Shown here: piece by piece, positions 46,777 through 58,117 of the stretch
How the letters are laid out: each line of letters starts with the position of its first letter
How positions within the stretch are numbered: the first letter of the stretch is position 1
Notes under the pieces: model-generated
The model's database searches: none
Told to the model about the DNA's origin: nothing
The model's input: the letters and a program-made list of their open reading frames with translations, nothing else
NCBI RefSeq assembly: GCF_037126465.1
Contig: NC_088206.1
Span: forward strand, 26,290,790-26,354,789
Source: Ornithodoros turicata
Taxonomy: Eukaryota; Arthropoda; Arachnida; Ixodida; Argasidae
Direction: 5' to 3'
Length of the DNA: 64,000 nucleotides
Program-made: the position numbers and the translations under genes

Positions 46777-48853
46777 CGAGGGTCATTCCTGCTTAATTTC
46801 GTTCCTAATTTGTTCCTCTTTCAGGTAAAAACATATCGTTTACTTCGTCACTTTCATTGGCTAGAAAAACGCAGTGGTCCCGGTAACGAACTACATCCCC
46901 CGGGGTGTCATGAAGTTCCTGTCGATGCAGAGGAAAACTCCAAGGCAAATCTATGAGTGCATGATGCAACCGTTAAGTGACGAGTGCCCATCATACTTTC
47001 AGTGCGGGAATTTTGAAACCGAAGACGCCGGAAGATCAGGGAGACCTCCGAAGGAGTGTTTTATCGATTTTACGAGGGGCGTTCAAGTCAAACCGGGACT
47101 TTCTGTCTCCTGAGTGTACAAATGGCTTGCGCTACTTCTTTTTCGTCATTTTCACACGCGACAGGCCTCTGCGTTCACCATGTGGTGGTCCAACTTTTGT
47201 GCAAAACAGAAGGCACGTGCTGGACAAGATGGCCGACAACGAGTTGAGCGCGCACATCGAACAGCGAATTGTCATGAAGTTTCTCGTGAATGAAGGCGTA
47301 AGGTCATGTGAAATTCACAGAAGACTTCAGCCTCAGTGTGGCCACGATACGCTTAGCCGCAGCAAAGCGTTTGAGTGGTGCAAACGGTTCCGAGACGGCC
47401 GTACATCAGTGCAGGACGATCCCGGCCGGGGCGGCTCAGAGCCCAGTGTCAGAGTTCCTGAGGACATCCAACTTGTGGAGCGCCTGATCCTCAAGGACCA
47501 ACGGAGAACATGTCTCGATATCAATAGTGCATATAGTGCGATCAATAGTGCATATTACTGGCAGGTTCTCAGGGATGTGCATAAGGCGCTGAAGCAAAAG
47601 CGGCCGGGCCTCATCACCAAAGGAGTCCTCCTCCTACAGGACAATGCACGCCCGCATACCGCGCATTTCACGACACGCACCTTACAGGAACTTGGCTGGG
47701 AATTGCTGCCGCATCCCCCTTACAGTCCAGACCTCGCCCCCAGCGATTTCCATCTCTTCGGGCCACTGAAGGCGTTCCTTGGGGGCCGCCACTTCAGCTG
47801 CGACGACGAGGTCAAGAATGCGGTTCGATCATGGCTGCTACGCGCTGGTAAGGATTTCTACGCTGCTGGCATCCAAGCCCTCGTGAAACGCTGGGACAAG
47901 GGGATTAGTGCAGCTGGAGATTACGTTGAAAAATAAAACTAATTTCACGCCTGCAAGTTAATTTTACTTTTGCGAAAAATGAAAAGTCCCGGTTTGACTT
48001 GAACACCCCTCGTAATTATGAGTTACCAACCAGCCCAAGTTTTAACCCTTTTTCAATTAGCCTCCAACGGTGTCAACACCAGAAATTGTGTATTGTGTCC
48101 ATGACCTCATTTTGGTAGATCGGTGAATCTCGGCCCAAACAGTGGCGGAGTCCTACAGAGAACGCATTGGGTTTGTAATGAAGAGTTGCCATGAAAAGGA
48201 AGCTATCAGCCAAGTGGGCTCCGATATGTTTGAATGCCGATGAGAAACAACGCCGAATGGATACCTCCAGGTTGATTTTGCAGCATTTTGAGCGTTCTGT
48301 GCTGACACTTTTCTGGAGCGACTGGTTACAGTTGACAAAACATGGTTGCATCACTATGATCCTAAGACAAAGCAACAGTCCATGGAATGGCAGTAATAAA
48401 ACAGTTCATGCGGCATAGTGCTGTAGCCTGCTCTACCAGTTAAAGGGGGCTTTGAAAGAAAAACGGTGCGGAAAGCTATGGAAGGGCGTTCTCCTATTCC
48501 ACGAAAATGCACCGGCTCACAAATCAGGCAAGACAATGCAGGTTCTGAAGAACGTGCGGTTTGAATGCATTGAACATTCGCCGTACTCACCGGATCTTGC
48601 CCCATCGTACTATTTTTCGTTTCCAAACATAAAACGAAAAAGAAAAAGAAAGATTCTAGGGGGTGATAGCAGCAGCCGAAGTATACCTCGGAAAGGAGAC
48701 GTGGAATTCCTTTTTTCGATTTTTAGAGGAGCTTCACGAACAATGTGCCAGGTGTGTTAATTTCGAGGTGAGTATGTCAAACTGTAATAAAGGTATATGG
48801 CTCTAGGCCGCGTTCTTCCTTGCCGGGCCGGTAACTTTTCAGCACCGCCCTCG
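46777..48853 (+). mobile_element. Decayed mariner, host of a nested mariner
   Basis: TA-flanked ends: CGAGGGTCATTCC after TA at 46775-46776, and the complement of CGAGGGCGGTGC before TA at 48854-48855. The only terminal match is CGAGGG. The 5' coding remnant (46908-47070) has the helix-turn-helix end NFETEDAGRSGRPP. After the nested element, reading resumes with VTVDKTWLHHYDPKTKQQS (48320-48380), LLFHENAPAHKS (about 48490) and HSPYSPDLAPSYY (about 48575). The second and third catalytic Asp are Glu and Tyr and there are many stops, so it is dead. Without the insert it is about 1.1 kb. Confidence 0.75.
47073..48012 (+). mobile_element. Nested mariner with internally deleted transposase
   Basis: Perfectly placed TA duplications (47071-47072, 48013-48014) flank ends CGAGGGGCGTTCAAGTCAAA and the complement of CGAGGGGTGTTCAAGTCAAA; these inverted repeats continue to about 30 bp. 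One open + frame runs from the transposase ATG at 47229 (MADNELSAHIEQR) to 47936. It contains the helix-turn-helix part, RSGR-like DPGRGG, then VLLLQDNARPHTA and PPYSPDLAPSDFHLF. These supply the last two Asp of DD34D with exactly 34 residues between them. The segment with the first catalytic Asp is deleted, so the protein cannot catalyse transposition, though it might still bind DNA. The frame is otherwise unbroken, so the copy is young. Confidence 0.9.
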
Positions 48854-48999
48854 TACAAGTTATGCCATCTTCCTATACCCGTGTGGTTATGAAAGACGAA
48901 CGAACGTTATGAAAGCGCAAAATTTTCATTTGTCATGTGACAGTACAGTATCTGCCAACGGTAACGTTAGGCACTGGAATGGAATCATTTTTTTGGAAT

Positions 49000-49165
49000 G
49001 GAACCTTTTTTTGTGACACTTATGCTGTTCATAATTGTCACAAAAAAGGCGTACGCCTCCTTTTTTCAACAAATCAGGGCAGATAAAGATATCATTCGAG
49101 ATGATGGTTGGCTAGGAGCGAGCTATGCGGTGAAGTTCATTTTTAAGAGTGTGTACTTCACCACG
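49000..49165. mobile_element. GGCGTACGCC hairpin MITE, left-truncated copy
   Basis: Begins inside the loop (TTGTGACACTTATGCTGTTCA), then carries the right arm GGCGTACGCCTCC, CAACAAATCAGGGCAGATAA, GATGATGGTTGGCTAGGAGC and the end TTCATTTTTAAGAGTG. The 3'-tail repeat follows at 49240-49330. Confidence 0.7.
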
Positions 49166-49604
49166 TAATACGCTCCTATGAATGAGAGTCTTATGAGACA
49201 CTTATTCATCCATTACATCCTCACCTTGCCCTTCACCACCCCCAACCGCTCTTCCTCCATCCATTTCTGGCAAAAGTCGTGACGATGCAAACCTGCGTGT
49301 GGCCAACATCAGTGAGCCAATATCGATATCCAGGGATTTCCCCAGCACCCATCACACACTCACGCACACCCTTAATGCCCCTCCAAAATTTTCGCAATAC
49401 CCTCCCAAAATACGTGCCAGAAAGGCCAAAAAGCCTGAGAAGCGAGGTGTAACAGATGTGAGGTGTGACACACACCTTCGAGACACCAACGACCCCCGCG
49501 CAGACACTGAATCCTGAAAAAATCCCTGTCGACATCCCATAGTTTTGCTGCAAGGTGCCCTCTGCCACGTGGTTTCAGAAATCATCATTTATTAGTTAGG
49601 AGTT

Positions 49605-49680
49605 CTGTTTTCCGGGAGACTTTCCAGACGAATGTCAGCACTCTTCCGCTGAAGTCGGCCCAGGACGCACGCTAACTCCC
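49605..49680 (+). repeat. SINE-like repeat family, plus-strand fragment
   Basis: GACTTTCCAGACGAATGTCAG, CGCTGAAGTCGGCCCAGGACGCACGCTAAC in order: the opposite orientation to the copies at 30.5, 38.8 and 63.4 kb. A shorter fragment with GAAGTCGGCCCAGGACG lies at 56148-56170. Confidence 0.55.
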
Positions 49681-51590
49681 GCCCCCACCCCTGTCCCCCA
49701 CTCCTTCCTGCTGTCTTCTCCTTCCTGCTCTCCGTCTGTCCACGTCTGCACGCCGCTCATAGCGCCAATTGCTTCGCGGCGCTAAGACGGAAGTAAAAAA
49801 AATGTTATGTTCTAAGTTCTAAGAGTGGAGATTGCCGTTCTCTGTACCAATTTCATTTCGCCCACTCTAATGACTGCTTTGAGAAAACGCCACACTTGAA
49901 CTGTGGTCAGAAACTGAAATCCTCGTTATTATAAACGATTAATTTTGTGATCAGCATTCTCGCGTGACCATCTTAATACGTACATCTTTGAGCTTCGCTA
50001 AAGCATCATTACTGTAGCAGTTCCAATGCGTGTCACCAATAAATGTGACCAATTTCTTGCTATTGGATACAGACATACTTCGTCCGTGTAACATTTGCAT
50101 CGAGAGCTATGATTTTGCATTACATGAGGCACAGTTCAAAATGCAAAATAACGGCATCTCATGGAGATTTCCGAATTATAGAAGATGAATAGCCACTACT
50201 ACTAAGGAAAGAGTACACGCTGAATTGTAATCAGCCAGTAGCAACATCACAGGACTCCAGGGGAAGGCATGCCCATATGTTTCCCGCACACAGCCACACT
50301 CCCGCTCTTAGCTTTTCTGCCGAGTTGGCGCGATGCATCTTTTATTGATCGATACTTTTATTCGTCGCTGTTATTACGGAATACATTTCAGTGAAGTCAA
50401 ACTAAGAAGCGTATGTCCGTGGTGGTATCGGAGATTGACACGGGCCGCCATTTTTCGACCCGGGCCGCACCCTTAAAAAGAACCCTAACCCGTCCCAGGC
50501 TGGCTTAGGGACGTTGGTGCGCTGTTCCAGTGGATTGTAGTGACAGTCAAGACGGCCCTTCCGTTCTATTGAGATCCTCAACTGGGTATTCCAGTGGTAT
50601 TAACTCCTATACGCCATCTGAACCACGCAGAGCAAAAAGTTAGCGCGTGTCGTGTGAGGGCGACAACGGCGCGCCCTTTCACCAGTCCCACCACCACCAT
50701 CGCGTATACAGTTCGGGAGAATGCGTTCTCCATGCGCAGACATGGTCGGGATGAAACACGTCCCATGTCATCATCATTAGACTAGTTGTTGTTGTTGTTG
50801 ATCGGCCTGACAAAAGGACATTCACAGCGATTATAGTTATTTTTATCAGTGCGTGCTGAGAGACACAAAGAGACTTATTCATATTACTCAAAACTCTAAA
50901 GTCATATACAGCTCAGGATGAAGTAAAATATTCCGTATATTTGCTAATAATATAGCGTCATCACAATGCTGGACGTTAATCTGGAAGACACTTGTACAGT
51001 GAGTGACATAGGATAGAGTTTCCCAAGATACCTCGGCCCTGTAGAAAGCACCACTAGTACGGCCGCCGCCAGTTTTCATCAGTAACGTACGTTCCGCTCG
51101 AAAATTACGTCGACACTTTTTAGGTTCCAGATTTGTTGCTGTCAATTAAGGAATAATAAAATCACTCTCTTCCGTCTGACCCGTCATGACATTTTCGTGA
51201 GTTGTCGGATAATAACTATTCATTTGAAATGAACTCTCAAATAGCTTTCGACAATGAAACAATAAAAGTGCACATTATGTTTGAACAAATAGAGTATTTT
51301 TTTAACAAAGCTTATGCTACACGGAAGGCAACGAAACCGCACACACAAGGCTTAGCCTTTGGAAATATTAAGAGCTCAGAGTCGCTTATATTTTCGGAAT
51401 ATATCGGAGAGGAATTGAACGTGAACAAAATGGTATTTTAGTGTATTTGTAAGCGTCCAGCATGTCATAGCATATACGGTTTGAATCGCGGACGTATTCA
51501 CTCCACTAAAGACGAAATCTATATCTCCACCTGACTGAACTAGATCGAGACAAAAAAGATGAGAGAGGTTACAGCGAAGCGCATTGCAGA
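49681..51590. other. Intronic stretch, no gene recognised
   Basis: At 50735-50805 the order ATGTCATCATCATTAG then TTGTTGTTGTTGTTG resembles 60715-60770 (CATCCCATGTCATCATCAC then TTGTTGTTGTTGTTATT), probably a shared repeat tail. No genes seen. Confidence 0.35.
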
Positions 51591-52105
51591 TCAGAGTGTC
51601 CAACCGAACAGGAAACCAACTGTTATTTTTTGGCTGAACTGGAACTGATCCAAACCGATATTGCTGACGCCATCTTGGAACTGAACCAGAACTGAACCTA
51701 TTGAAGACATTTCGGTTGCCGCTTCAAATAACAGGTCAAAATCATTGAAAACGCCCATCGGGGGTCCTTTGACCTGTAATGCTTTTTAGAATGCTTTGAA
51801 ATTTTACTAAGAGCTGAGTTTTGCAGCTTGCTTATGGTCACGCTGTCCGTGATACGCAGCAGCAAATGCAGTAGTCCCAGCACCACAAGTGAGCGTGTGA
51901 CGAGCGTTTTCCGGACTCGAATACCCACTGTATCCGCGAAAGGGCTTACGTGCCGAACTTTGCAATATGTCGAGCCTGGTAAATGTTCTTTTCTGATACC
52001 TGCGTTCGGTCAATCTTTTCGCAAAGCGGTTTAAGCACACACAAATAATGCCAAGGAACTGAATCGAAACCGAACCTGAACCGAAGCGAAACGATGCCTC
52101 CACAA
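51590..52105. repeat. AACCGAAC / GAACTGAACC array element, unresolved
   Basis: Left (51597-51720) and right (52050-52100) parts consist of GAACTGGAACTG, AACCGAAC and GAACCTGAACCG words flanking a core with a short frame. The layout resembles the hAT-like elements, but the arrays are direct, not clearly inverted, and no target duplication was found. Confidence 0.4.
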
Positions 52106-52479
52106 GCTCGTAAAGCAGGATAAGATTAACATTCTATATATATATATGTCACATATTTTGTTCAATGTGAAGGTTGACCAATTTTCAGCTATAGTGACAT
52201 ACAATAATGGTGATGTAGTAGAAACAATGTTCTCCAGGGCGGCTCTGAAACCGCACTGCGAGATTTCGAATTGGTCGAGATATCGAGTGCTTCCCCGCTC
52301 CCAATTCCCAAATCCATACGTAAACCTTCACCACACAGAGAGAGAACAAAATGAAAATAAGTTATCCACGCAACCTTCTTGGAAGAGTACATGGCAGCAG
52401 GACTGGGAGAACCGAAAATCACCAAACAGCGCGCGTGGGGATACGGCGCGTACAATGAGAACGCCTAGCGCCATCTACA

Positions 52480-52751
52480 TCCTAAAAACGAAACTTCTGC
52501 TGCATAGCACGCTCTGCGCCAACAGTTGCTCCGGATGATAGGGTTATCGCCTCTGATTCGAAGAGAAAGGGAGGCGTACGCCTTTTTGTGCTATCATCAT
52601 ATATCCAAATTGACACAAAAAGGCGTACGCCCCCCCCCCCTTGTCTTTTTCTGTCTTCGAATCAAAAGTCATTAACCCTATTACTCGTGGCAATGGTTGG
52701 CGCAGTCCATGCTGTGCGGTGACCGGTGAAGTTGTGTCGTTGTGTTTTTAG
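52480..52751. mobile_element. Hairpin MITE, variant subfamily
   Basis: The ends CTAAAAACGAAACTTCTGC and the complement of the right end near 52751 pair loosely. The inner arms pair well: GATAGGGTTATCGCCTCTGATTCGAAGA-type order against TCTTCGAATCAAAAGTCATTAACCC, and GGAGGCGTACGCC against GGCGTACGCC. It differs from its neighbour in the middle of each arm, so it is a distinct subfamily. Confidence 0.65.
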
Positions 52752-52769
52752 TGTTCGAAATAGGCAGGT

Positions 52770-53020
52770 GCACTCTTAAAAATGAATTTCACCGCATAGC
52801 ACGCTCCAAGCCAACCACCACCTCGAATGATATCGTTATCTGCCCTGATTTGTTGAAAACGGGAGGCATACGCCTTTTTTGTGACACTTATGCTGTTCAT
52901 AACTGTCACAAAAAAGGCATACACCTCCCGTTTTCAGCGAATCAAGGGAAACAACGATGTCACTTGAGATCATGGTTGGCTAGGAGCGTGCTATGTGGTG
53001 AAGTTCATTTTTAAGAGTGC
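52770..53020. mobile_element. GGCGTACGCC hairpin MITE, reference copy
   Basis: 251 bp, almost wholly self-complementary. The ends are GCACTCTTAAAAATGAA and TTCATTTTTAAGAGTGC. Inside, CACCGCATAGCACGCTCC, GATATCGTTATCTGCCC and GTTGAAAACGGGAGGCATACGCC are mirrored on the other arm around a short loop (CTTATGCTGTTCATAACTG). No coding capacity. Single-stranded, it would fold into one long hairpin. Confidence 0.85.
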
Positions 53021-53072
53021 AGTGTACACAGCACACCGTACATTCTGCTTTCGCGACCAATGGGCCTAGCTA

Positions 53073-53428
53073 TACACTCTAAAAACAGAACTCCACCGCG
53101 TATCACGCTGTGCGCCAACCACCCAAGCAGCACAATGTATGCCATGTATGCCATCACCCCCCCCCCCCTCCCCTCCGTTTTTAAGAGTAAAAACAAACTT
53201 GACCGCATAGCACGCTCCTCGCAATCCATAATGTTGAATGATATCGTTAACTGCCCTGATTTATTGAATACGGGAGGCGCACGCCTTTTCTGTGACAGTT
53301 ATGGAGTGAAGACTCACAAAAAGGCCTACGCCTCACGTTTTTAACAAATCAGGGCAGATAACGATATCATTCGAGATGATGGTTGGCTGGGAGCGTGCTA
53401 TGCGGTGAAGTTCATTTCCATGAGTGTA
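53073..53428. mobile_element. Hairpin MITE pair: interrupted fragment plus near-complete copy
   Basis: 53073-53124 is one arm (CACTCTAAAAACAGAAC...GCGCCAACCACC). It is broken by AAGCAGCACAATGTATGCC and a C run. From about 53183 a full copy follows (AACTTGACCGCATAGCACGC to GGTGAAGTTCATTTCCATGAG). Together with 52480-52751 and 52770-53020 this makes a tight cluster of one family. Confidence 0.7.
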
Positions 53429-53429
53429 G

Positions 53430-54360
53430 AGTGAGGACATCATTGCCATTGTAATTTTCAGCGATGATGAATGGGATCGCATATCCCAGTTCGGTGTTCC
53501 ATTCCCGTCATCTGCTTACTGTAAAGAGCGTCTCGATTATCCGCCGCCGTCCAGGGACACGCAACGCTTCGTACCGAGGCCGAGGGAGCAGACGATAACC
53601 GCTCCACCGGAAGCCCACGCTCTTACTTCCGGCGAAAGGGTTGGTGTTGCGCAAACTGAGCAACGCGCAGTCCACGAATAGAGGTCAGTGGCGTTGACGC
53701 TGTCTGGCCTGCTGTGCCGTTATCAGCAGAAACATCGAGAAGGAAACTGAAGGGGCAGGATCATGGTCCTTCTCGCGTCCTGCACGAGGGTGAACCGAAC
53801 GTGGCTCCACAATGTTTCGCACATTTTCCCTAGCGTTTATCATCGCACTATAGGCAGCGTATTTTGTGATGTACAGTCAAGCCTCAATCAGACCTCAATT
53901 TACGAACAGCGCCCTCTGGGACAAGACGCCATCACCCTTCCGCGTTCCAAAACTTATTTTTATGATCGACTTTTGCGGGAACGTTAACCTTTCATAAATC
54001 CAGGGTAGACTGTATGTGGGGGTAGCGTAGAAGTAGATGAGGCAATTAAACGTACAAATACGAACGCAACAGAATACTCACAACGTCCAGTAGCATAAAT
54101 ACTTCGATCGAATACTGGCAGATCCGCAATGCGCTTCCTGACTCTGGAAAGGAAACGTTCCCTTAGCTTGGCAGATTTCGGAGTTCAAATCGAGAAATTA
54201 AATTTATTTCAACGAAAACCTGGAAAAATGGCTCGCAACGTGGCAAAAAGTCTCAAAAGATGAATACCGCGTTGATCACAAATGTTGCTGTAGAGTGCAT
54301 TTCTATTAGAATTCTTTGACAGGGTTCCGTGGAAAGAGGTGTAATACCTTTGGGGTTTAG
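53430..54360. other. Intronic stretch, no gene recognised
   Basis: A GC-richer patch lies at about 53530-53640. No domain-bearing frame or transposon end was recognised. Confidence 0.3.
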
Positions 54361-54367
54361 AATTTTA

Positions 54368-54863
54368 TGGTCGATTCACACGATGCAACTTTAGTTGCGC
54401 GCAACCAGGTTGCGCCACCAAGTTGCACCGTGTGAACGGCGAAGCTCTGGTTGCGCAACCCGAGTTGCAGGAGTTGCAGAGCCGATCGCTTCACGAGCGA
54501 TTCCTCCTGCAACTCTAGGTGCAACCTGTCAATCACACGGCTCCTCCTTGCAAGTGCGACCAATCAGGAATACTTTAATGTGTCAGTTTATTGAAGCGGC
54601 AGTACTTGGGACGATGAAATTTCCCTGTCCAGTGGAAACTATGCAAAATTATCAAACTCGCAAGGGATTGAAGTCGTAACGAGCGGAAGTCGCAGTGCGA
54701 TTGGACGAAAATGATGACAATGATGTTTTTCTTGCGCCATCTGGCGAGCTTGGTGACCACTACGGCATTCCGAGTTGCTCGCCGTATGAAAGGGACCTAT
54801 TTGGTGCAACTTCGGTTGCGCGTAACTGTAGCGGGAACCGAGTTGCATCATGTGAATCGACCC
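54368..54863. mobile_element. PIF/Harbinger-like MITE with GTTGCGCAAC array
   Basis: The left end GGTCGATTCACACGATGCAA and the complement of the right end, GGGTCGATTCACATGATGCAA, are inverted repeats flanked by TTA (54365-54367 and 54864-54866). The 3-bp TWA target and TTCACACGNTGCAAC-type ends fit PIF/Harbinger. Subterminal sequence is an array of GTTGCGCAACC / GAGTTGCA words in both orientations. 496 bp, no transposase. Confidence 0.75.
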
Positions 54864-54869
54864 TTACAG

Positions 54870-55880
54870 GGCGTTTATTTATCCTCTACAGATATTTTAT
54901 TAAAAAAAACACGAGAGCAGCATATATGTCGTCTTTGCAGTTGAGTTATACGGCTAGAAAGACATCCTCTCGAAGATCGTATATGTAACTAGAAGATGAC
55001 TAAATTACCTAAAATTCTTAACTCTGTAAGTAAGGGATTTCGAACAAAAGCGAGGTAGCAGAATGGGAGAAGATCCTCGTTGAAAGCCATTCCAGTTTTA
55101 TATAATCCTGAAACGCGCCATCCATCCCGCGCTATCCATAATAGAATTTTGCTATGCAAATGAGCCAAAACCGAAACCGCGCCGGTCGGGAGCGCAGGGG
55201 GCACAGCGCTCATTTCACGTCAGAGGGCCACGTGCTGTGGAGCGATGGCTCGTAGGTGCTGGCCAGGTCATCCACTTTGCGGACCAGATAAGTCTGTGTC
55301 GGCGAAAGTGCTTGAGGCTCGCCATTTTGCTTCCGGCTCATTTGCGTATCAAAATTCGGCGATAGACATTTAACGGAGATACGCGCTCGTTTCAGGATTT
55401 TAAAAAGACAGAATAGCTTTCAACGCGGATTGTCTCCCGTTCTGCTTTCTCGCTTTTTCCCGAAATTCCCTCGTCAGTTAATGAATTTTAGGTAATTAGG
55501 TGCCGTCTTGTAGTTACATACTGTCTTCTGACAGTCTGTCAGAACACACACATACATACTGTCTTGAGAGGGTGTCCGCCTGGCCGTACGTATAACTCAA
55601 CCTCAAAAAATACATTTACGCTGCTCTCATAACCTTTTTTATAAAAATTATGCATAGGATTAAAAAAAAAAAAACGCCCTGTGTAAACGTGGCACACCTG
55701 ACGATGCAGGAGTGTGCATTTACCTTAGCTCTAGTTTTCTTTTTCTTTTTAATGGATGGTTGAGCAGACCTGAAATCTCAGTGTGTGTTTTTTTTTTTTT
55801 TCCATCTCTCTAAAGCGGTGGCTTTCTTCACGGGAAGTGTACTTTCGACGCCCCTTCGGGCGTGCTCTGGGGCATAGTTG
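54870..55880. other. Intronic stretch, no gene recognised
   Basis: It has A and T runs near 55660 and 55785 and repeated ACATACTGTCTT phrases at 55526-55565. No coding or transposon signature. Confidence 0.3.
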
Positions 55881-55929
55881 CCCCACTGCCTTTTTGCTCT
55901 ATCTTTGCTTCAACCGTTTCCGGGCTTAC

Positions 55930-56145
55930 ACGTGCAACTTTGGAATTCGAATATATTCGTCCTGAAAGATGCATTCCTTCGATTCGAAAGTCGAATACAG
56001 AATTCCATTAAATCCGTTAAATCCACGTTTGTAGCCCGCCTCGACTAATGTCACGTTGTTTACATAGAATTCCATGTTCTATTCGGAGTTCGAATCGAAT
56101 ACGCCGATATTCGAAAAATCCGAGCACTCTCAGAACCCTACCTAT
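55930..56145. repeat. TTCGAATA array element, partial
   Basis: ATTCGAATATATTCG, GATTCGAAAGTCGAATAC, GAGTTCGAATCGAATACG and ATATTCGAAAAATCC words end at GAGCACTCTCAGAACCCTAC. It has the same style as the array-bearing ends elsewhere, but only one end is clear. Confidence 0.45.
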
Positions 56146-56224
56146 GAAGTCGGCCCAGGACGTACAACACCCCCGCGGGTGACTTCTCGGTAAAAAAGAC
56201 CATGACCACTCAGCATTGTGCTTG

Positions 56225-56385
56225 TTCCGAAAGTAACTAACGGAATACCGCTACTCCACTAAAATGTTGCGAAATACTAACATCATTACAAAATCCAAGA
56301 AGCAACGAGATAGCGCTACCGCTACAAAATAAAAGTAACGCAAATACTTATCCGCTATTTTGCCGCTACTGTAGGGCCGTCGTTC
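56225..56385. repeat. Fragment of the GTAACG/GTAGCG array family
   Basis: AAGTAACTAACGGAATACCGC, GAGATAGCGCTACCGCTAC and AAAAGTAACGCAAATAC words resemble the ends of 1-323 and 2291-3138. Neither terminal CAGTG end is preserved. Confidence 0.5.
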
Positions 56386-56399
56386 AGGCATCTCGTTTC

Positions 56400-58110
56400 T
56401 GATCGCACCTAACAACAGTGCGAGAGTTACGCAAGGTGCTGATTCGAACCTGGTCCTGTTTGGGCTTTTCCTGAGTTAATTGTCTGACTTAATTGACTCT
56501 GGGCGTCGGAGACTTACGTGTTTGTGTCGTCCATGTTTGTAGCCCGCCTCGGCTCATTTCTTCTTGTTTACACTCCCGAGTTGTTCGAACAACCAAACGG
56601 ACAACACAGGACAAGAATATACAAGAGGACGGTCTGTCCTGTGCTGTAAGTTTCGTTTTTCGTCCCGTAGTCTTCGGCCCGAAACTCACTGAAATGGTGC
56701 ATGCATCATACAGTGGACAATAGAACAATTTACGGTTAACTCATCTCTGTTCTTCTCTGGTCATCATCTCTTTGTTTTCTCATCATCTCATCATCTGTTT
56801 GTTCTTTCTGTGTGTAAGTGTACTGGGGTAGCCAGTTCGACTTCGACGAAACTCACATCCCCATTTTTTTTTTCTTTATCACATCACATCACATCACATC
56901 ACGGCTAACTCACACATTATTTTATTGGATGTTGTTTTTGAATCTCGCACTGCGTACATTCACGTTATCTTGTGCAAAGTAATCATTTTTCCAGATTGTT
57001 GTTCTGAAAGAACAGTTCTCAACGTCGTGCCTGTTCTCAACGTCGAGCTTTTCCCTCTACTTATACTGTCACCTGATTGATTTTCCCTGCGTCTATCTCT
57101 ATAAAATATAGCGCGTATTCTATTCAAATATTGATCTCAGGACAGGATTATATCTGTTCCTTCTTTCGTTCTTTTTTCTTCTTTTTACGCGCGTTTACCA
57201 ATGGTGTACACGTAAGAAATTAGCCAGCTCTGCCAGATGGAAAAACAACGAAACGCCGACAGACAAGCGGACAAAGAACACATTTCAAGCCCCTGCGCCA
57301 GAGAACAACGCAGGAAGGGATGAAACAACAAAAACCGACCGTGTCTGAATCAGGCGCGCACGATGGCCCTGCGACCTTCATTGAACGCAGTAAATGCGAG
57401 TGTAATATTATGAAAGAGCTACACAAAGAGCACACTAACATCACATTCCTCGCACAAGTAAAAATTCGCTCCATTGTTCATATTACTCAGCATAAGATAC
57501 CCGTATATGTTTTTGTTTTGTTTTTTTTTGTTTTTCAGAAATGGGAATTGAGGCTGAACAGTACGAGGGCAAGGGAGGGTTAATATTATTGGATCAGTTC
57601 GAAGATAAAAAGACAATTATTAAATTAGAATGCTGAATGCGGAATACGTTCCCGCGGATGCGTCAACTAGTAATGTTTACTGCGTGGCTTTCCCAGGATT
57701 CCGGAATTTTACGTATTCTGCGTTAAAAGTCATCGTATAGTACCAAGCGGAGACTGAAGAAGTGTGTTTCGGTTTTCAAGTGAAATGTCTTAGCGCAGCT
57801 ACAGAATACTACAGCCCTACATGTGATACTCAGTAGGCCTCAGTGTTGTGCATAGCGGTGTCGGGCCTATAGTGTTGTGCCCCTTTAAATACCCGATTGC
57901 AGGGAACATCAAGCCCAAAAAGAGAGAGAGACTCCTTTCGTGTGTTCTGCAACACATATTAATGGCGCTCAGCCGATAAAGAGAGATGTTATAGTATTAC
58001 TTTTGACATGACCTTCGATGGGATTACCGAAAAGAGGCGTCTTTCTCATATAACGCTTTGTGTGCACGACGCATAAAGATAAACGAAAAACTTCCTTCCT
58101 TATATTGGAG
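56400..58110. other. Intronic stretch with an (ACATC)n microsatellite
   Basis: About five ATCAC units lie at 56879-56902. T-rich runs occur at 56867 and 57515. No gene recognised. Confidence 0.4.
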
Positions 58111-58117
58111 CCAGAGA

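Noticed and set aside
51590..52105. Complete hAT-like element
   Set aside because: Arrays at the two sides are in the same orientation and no 8-bp duplication was found, so I only list it as an unresolved repeat.
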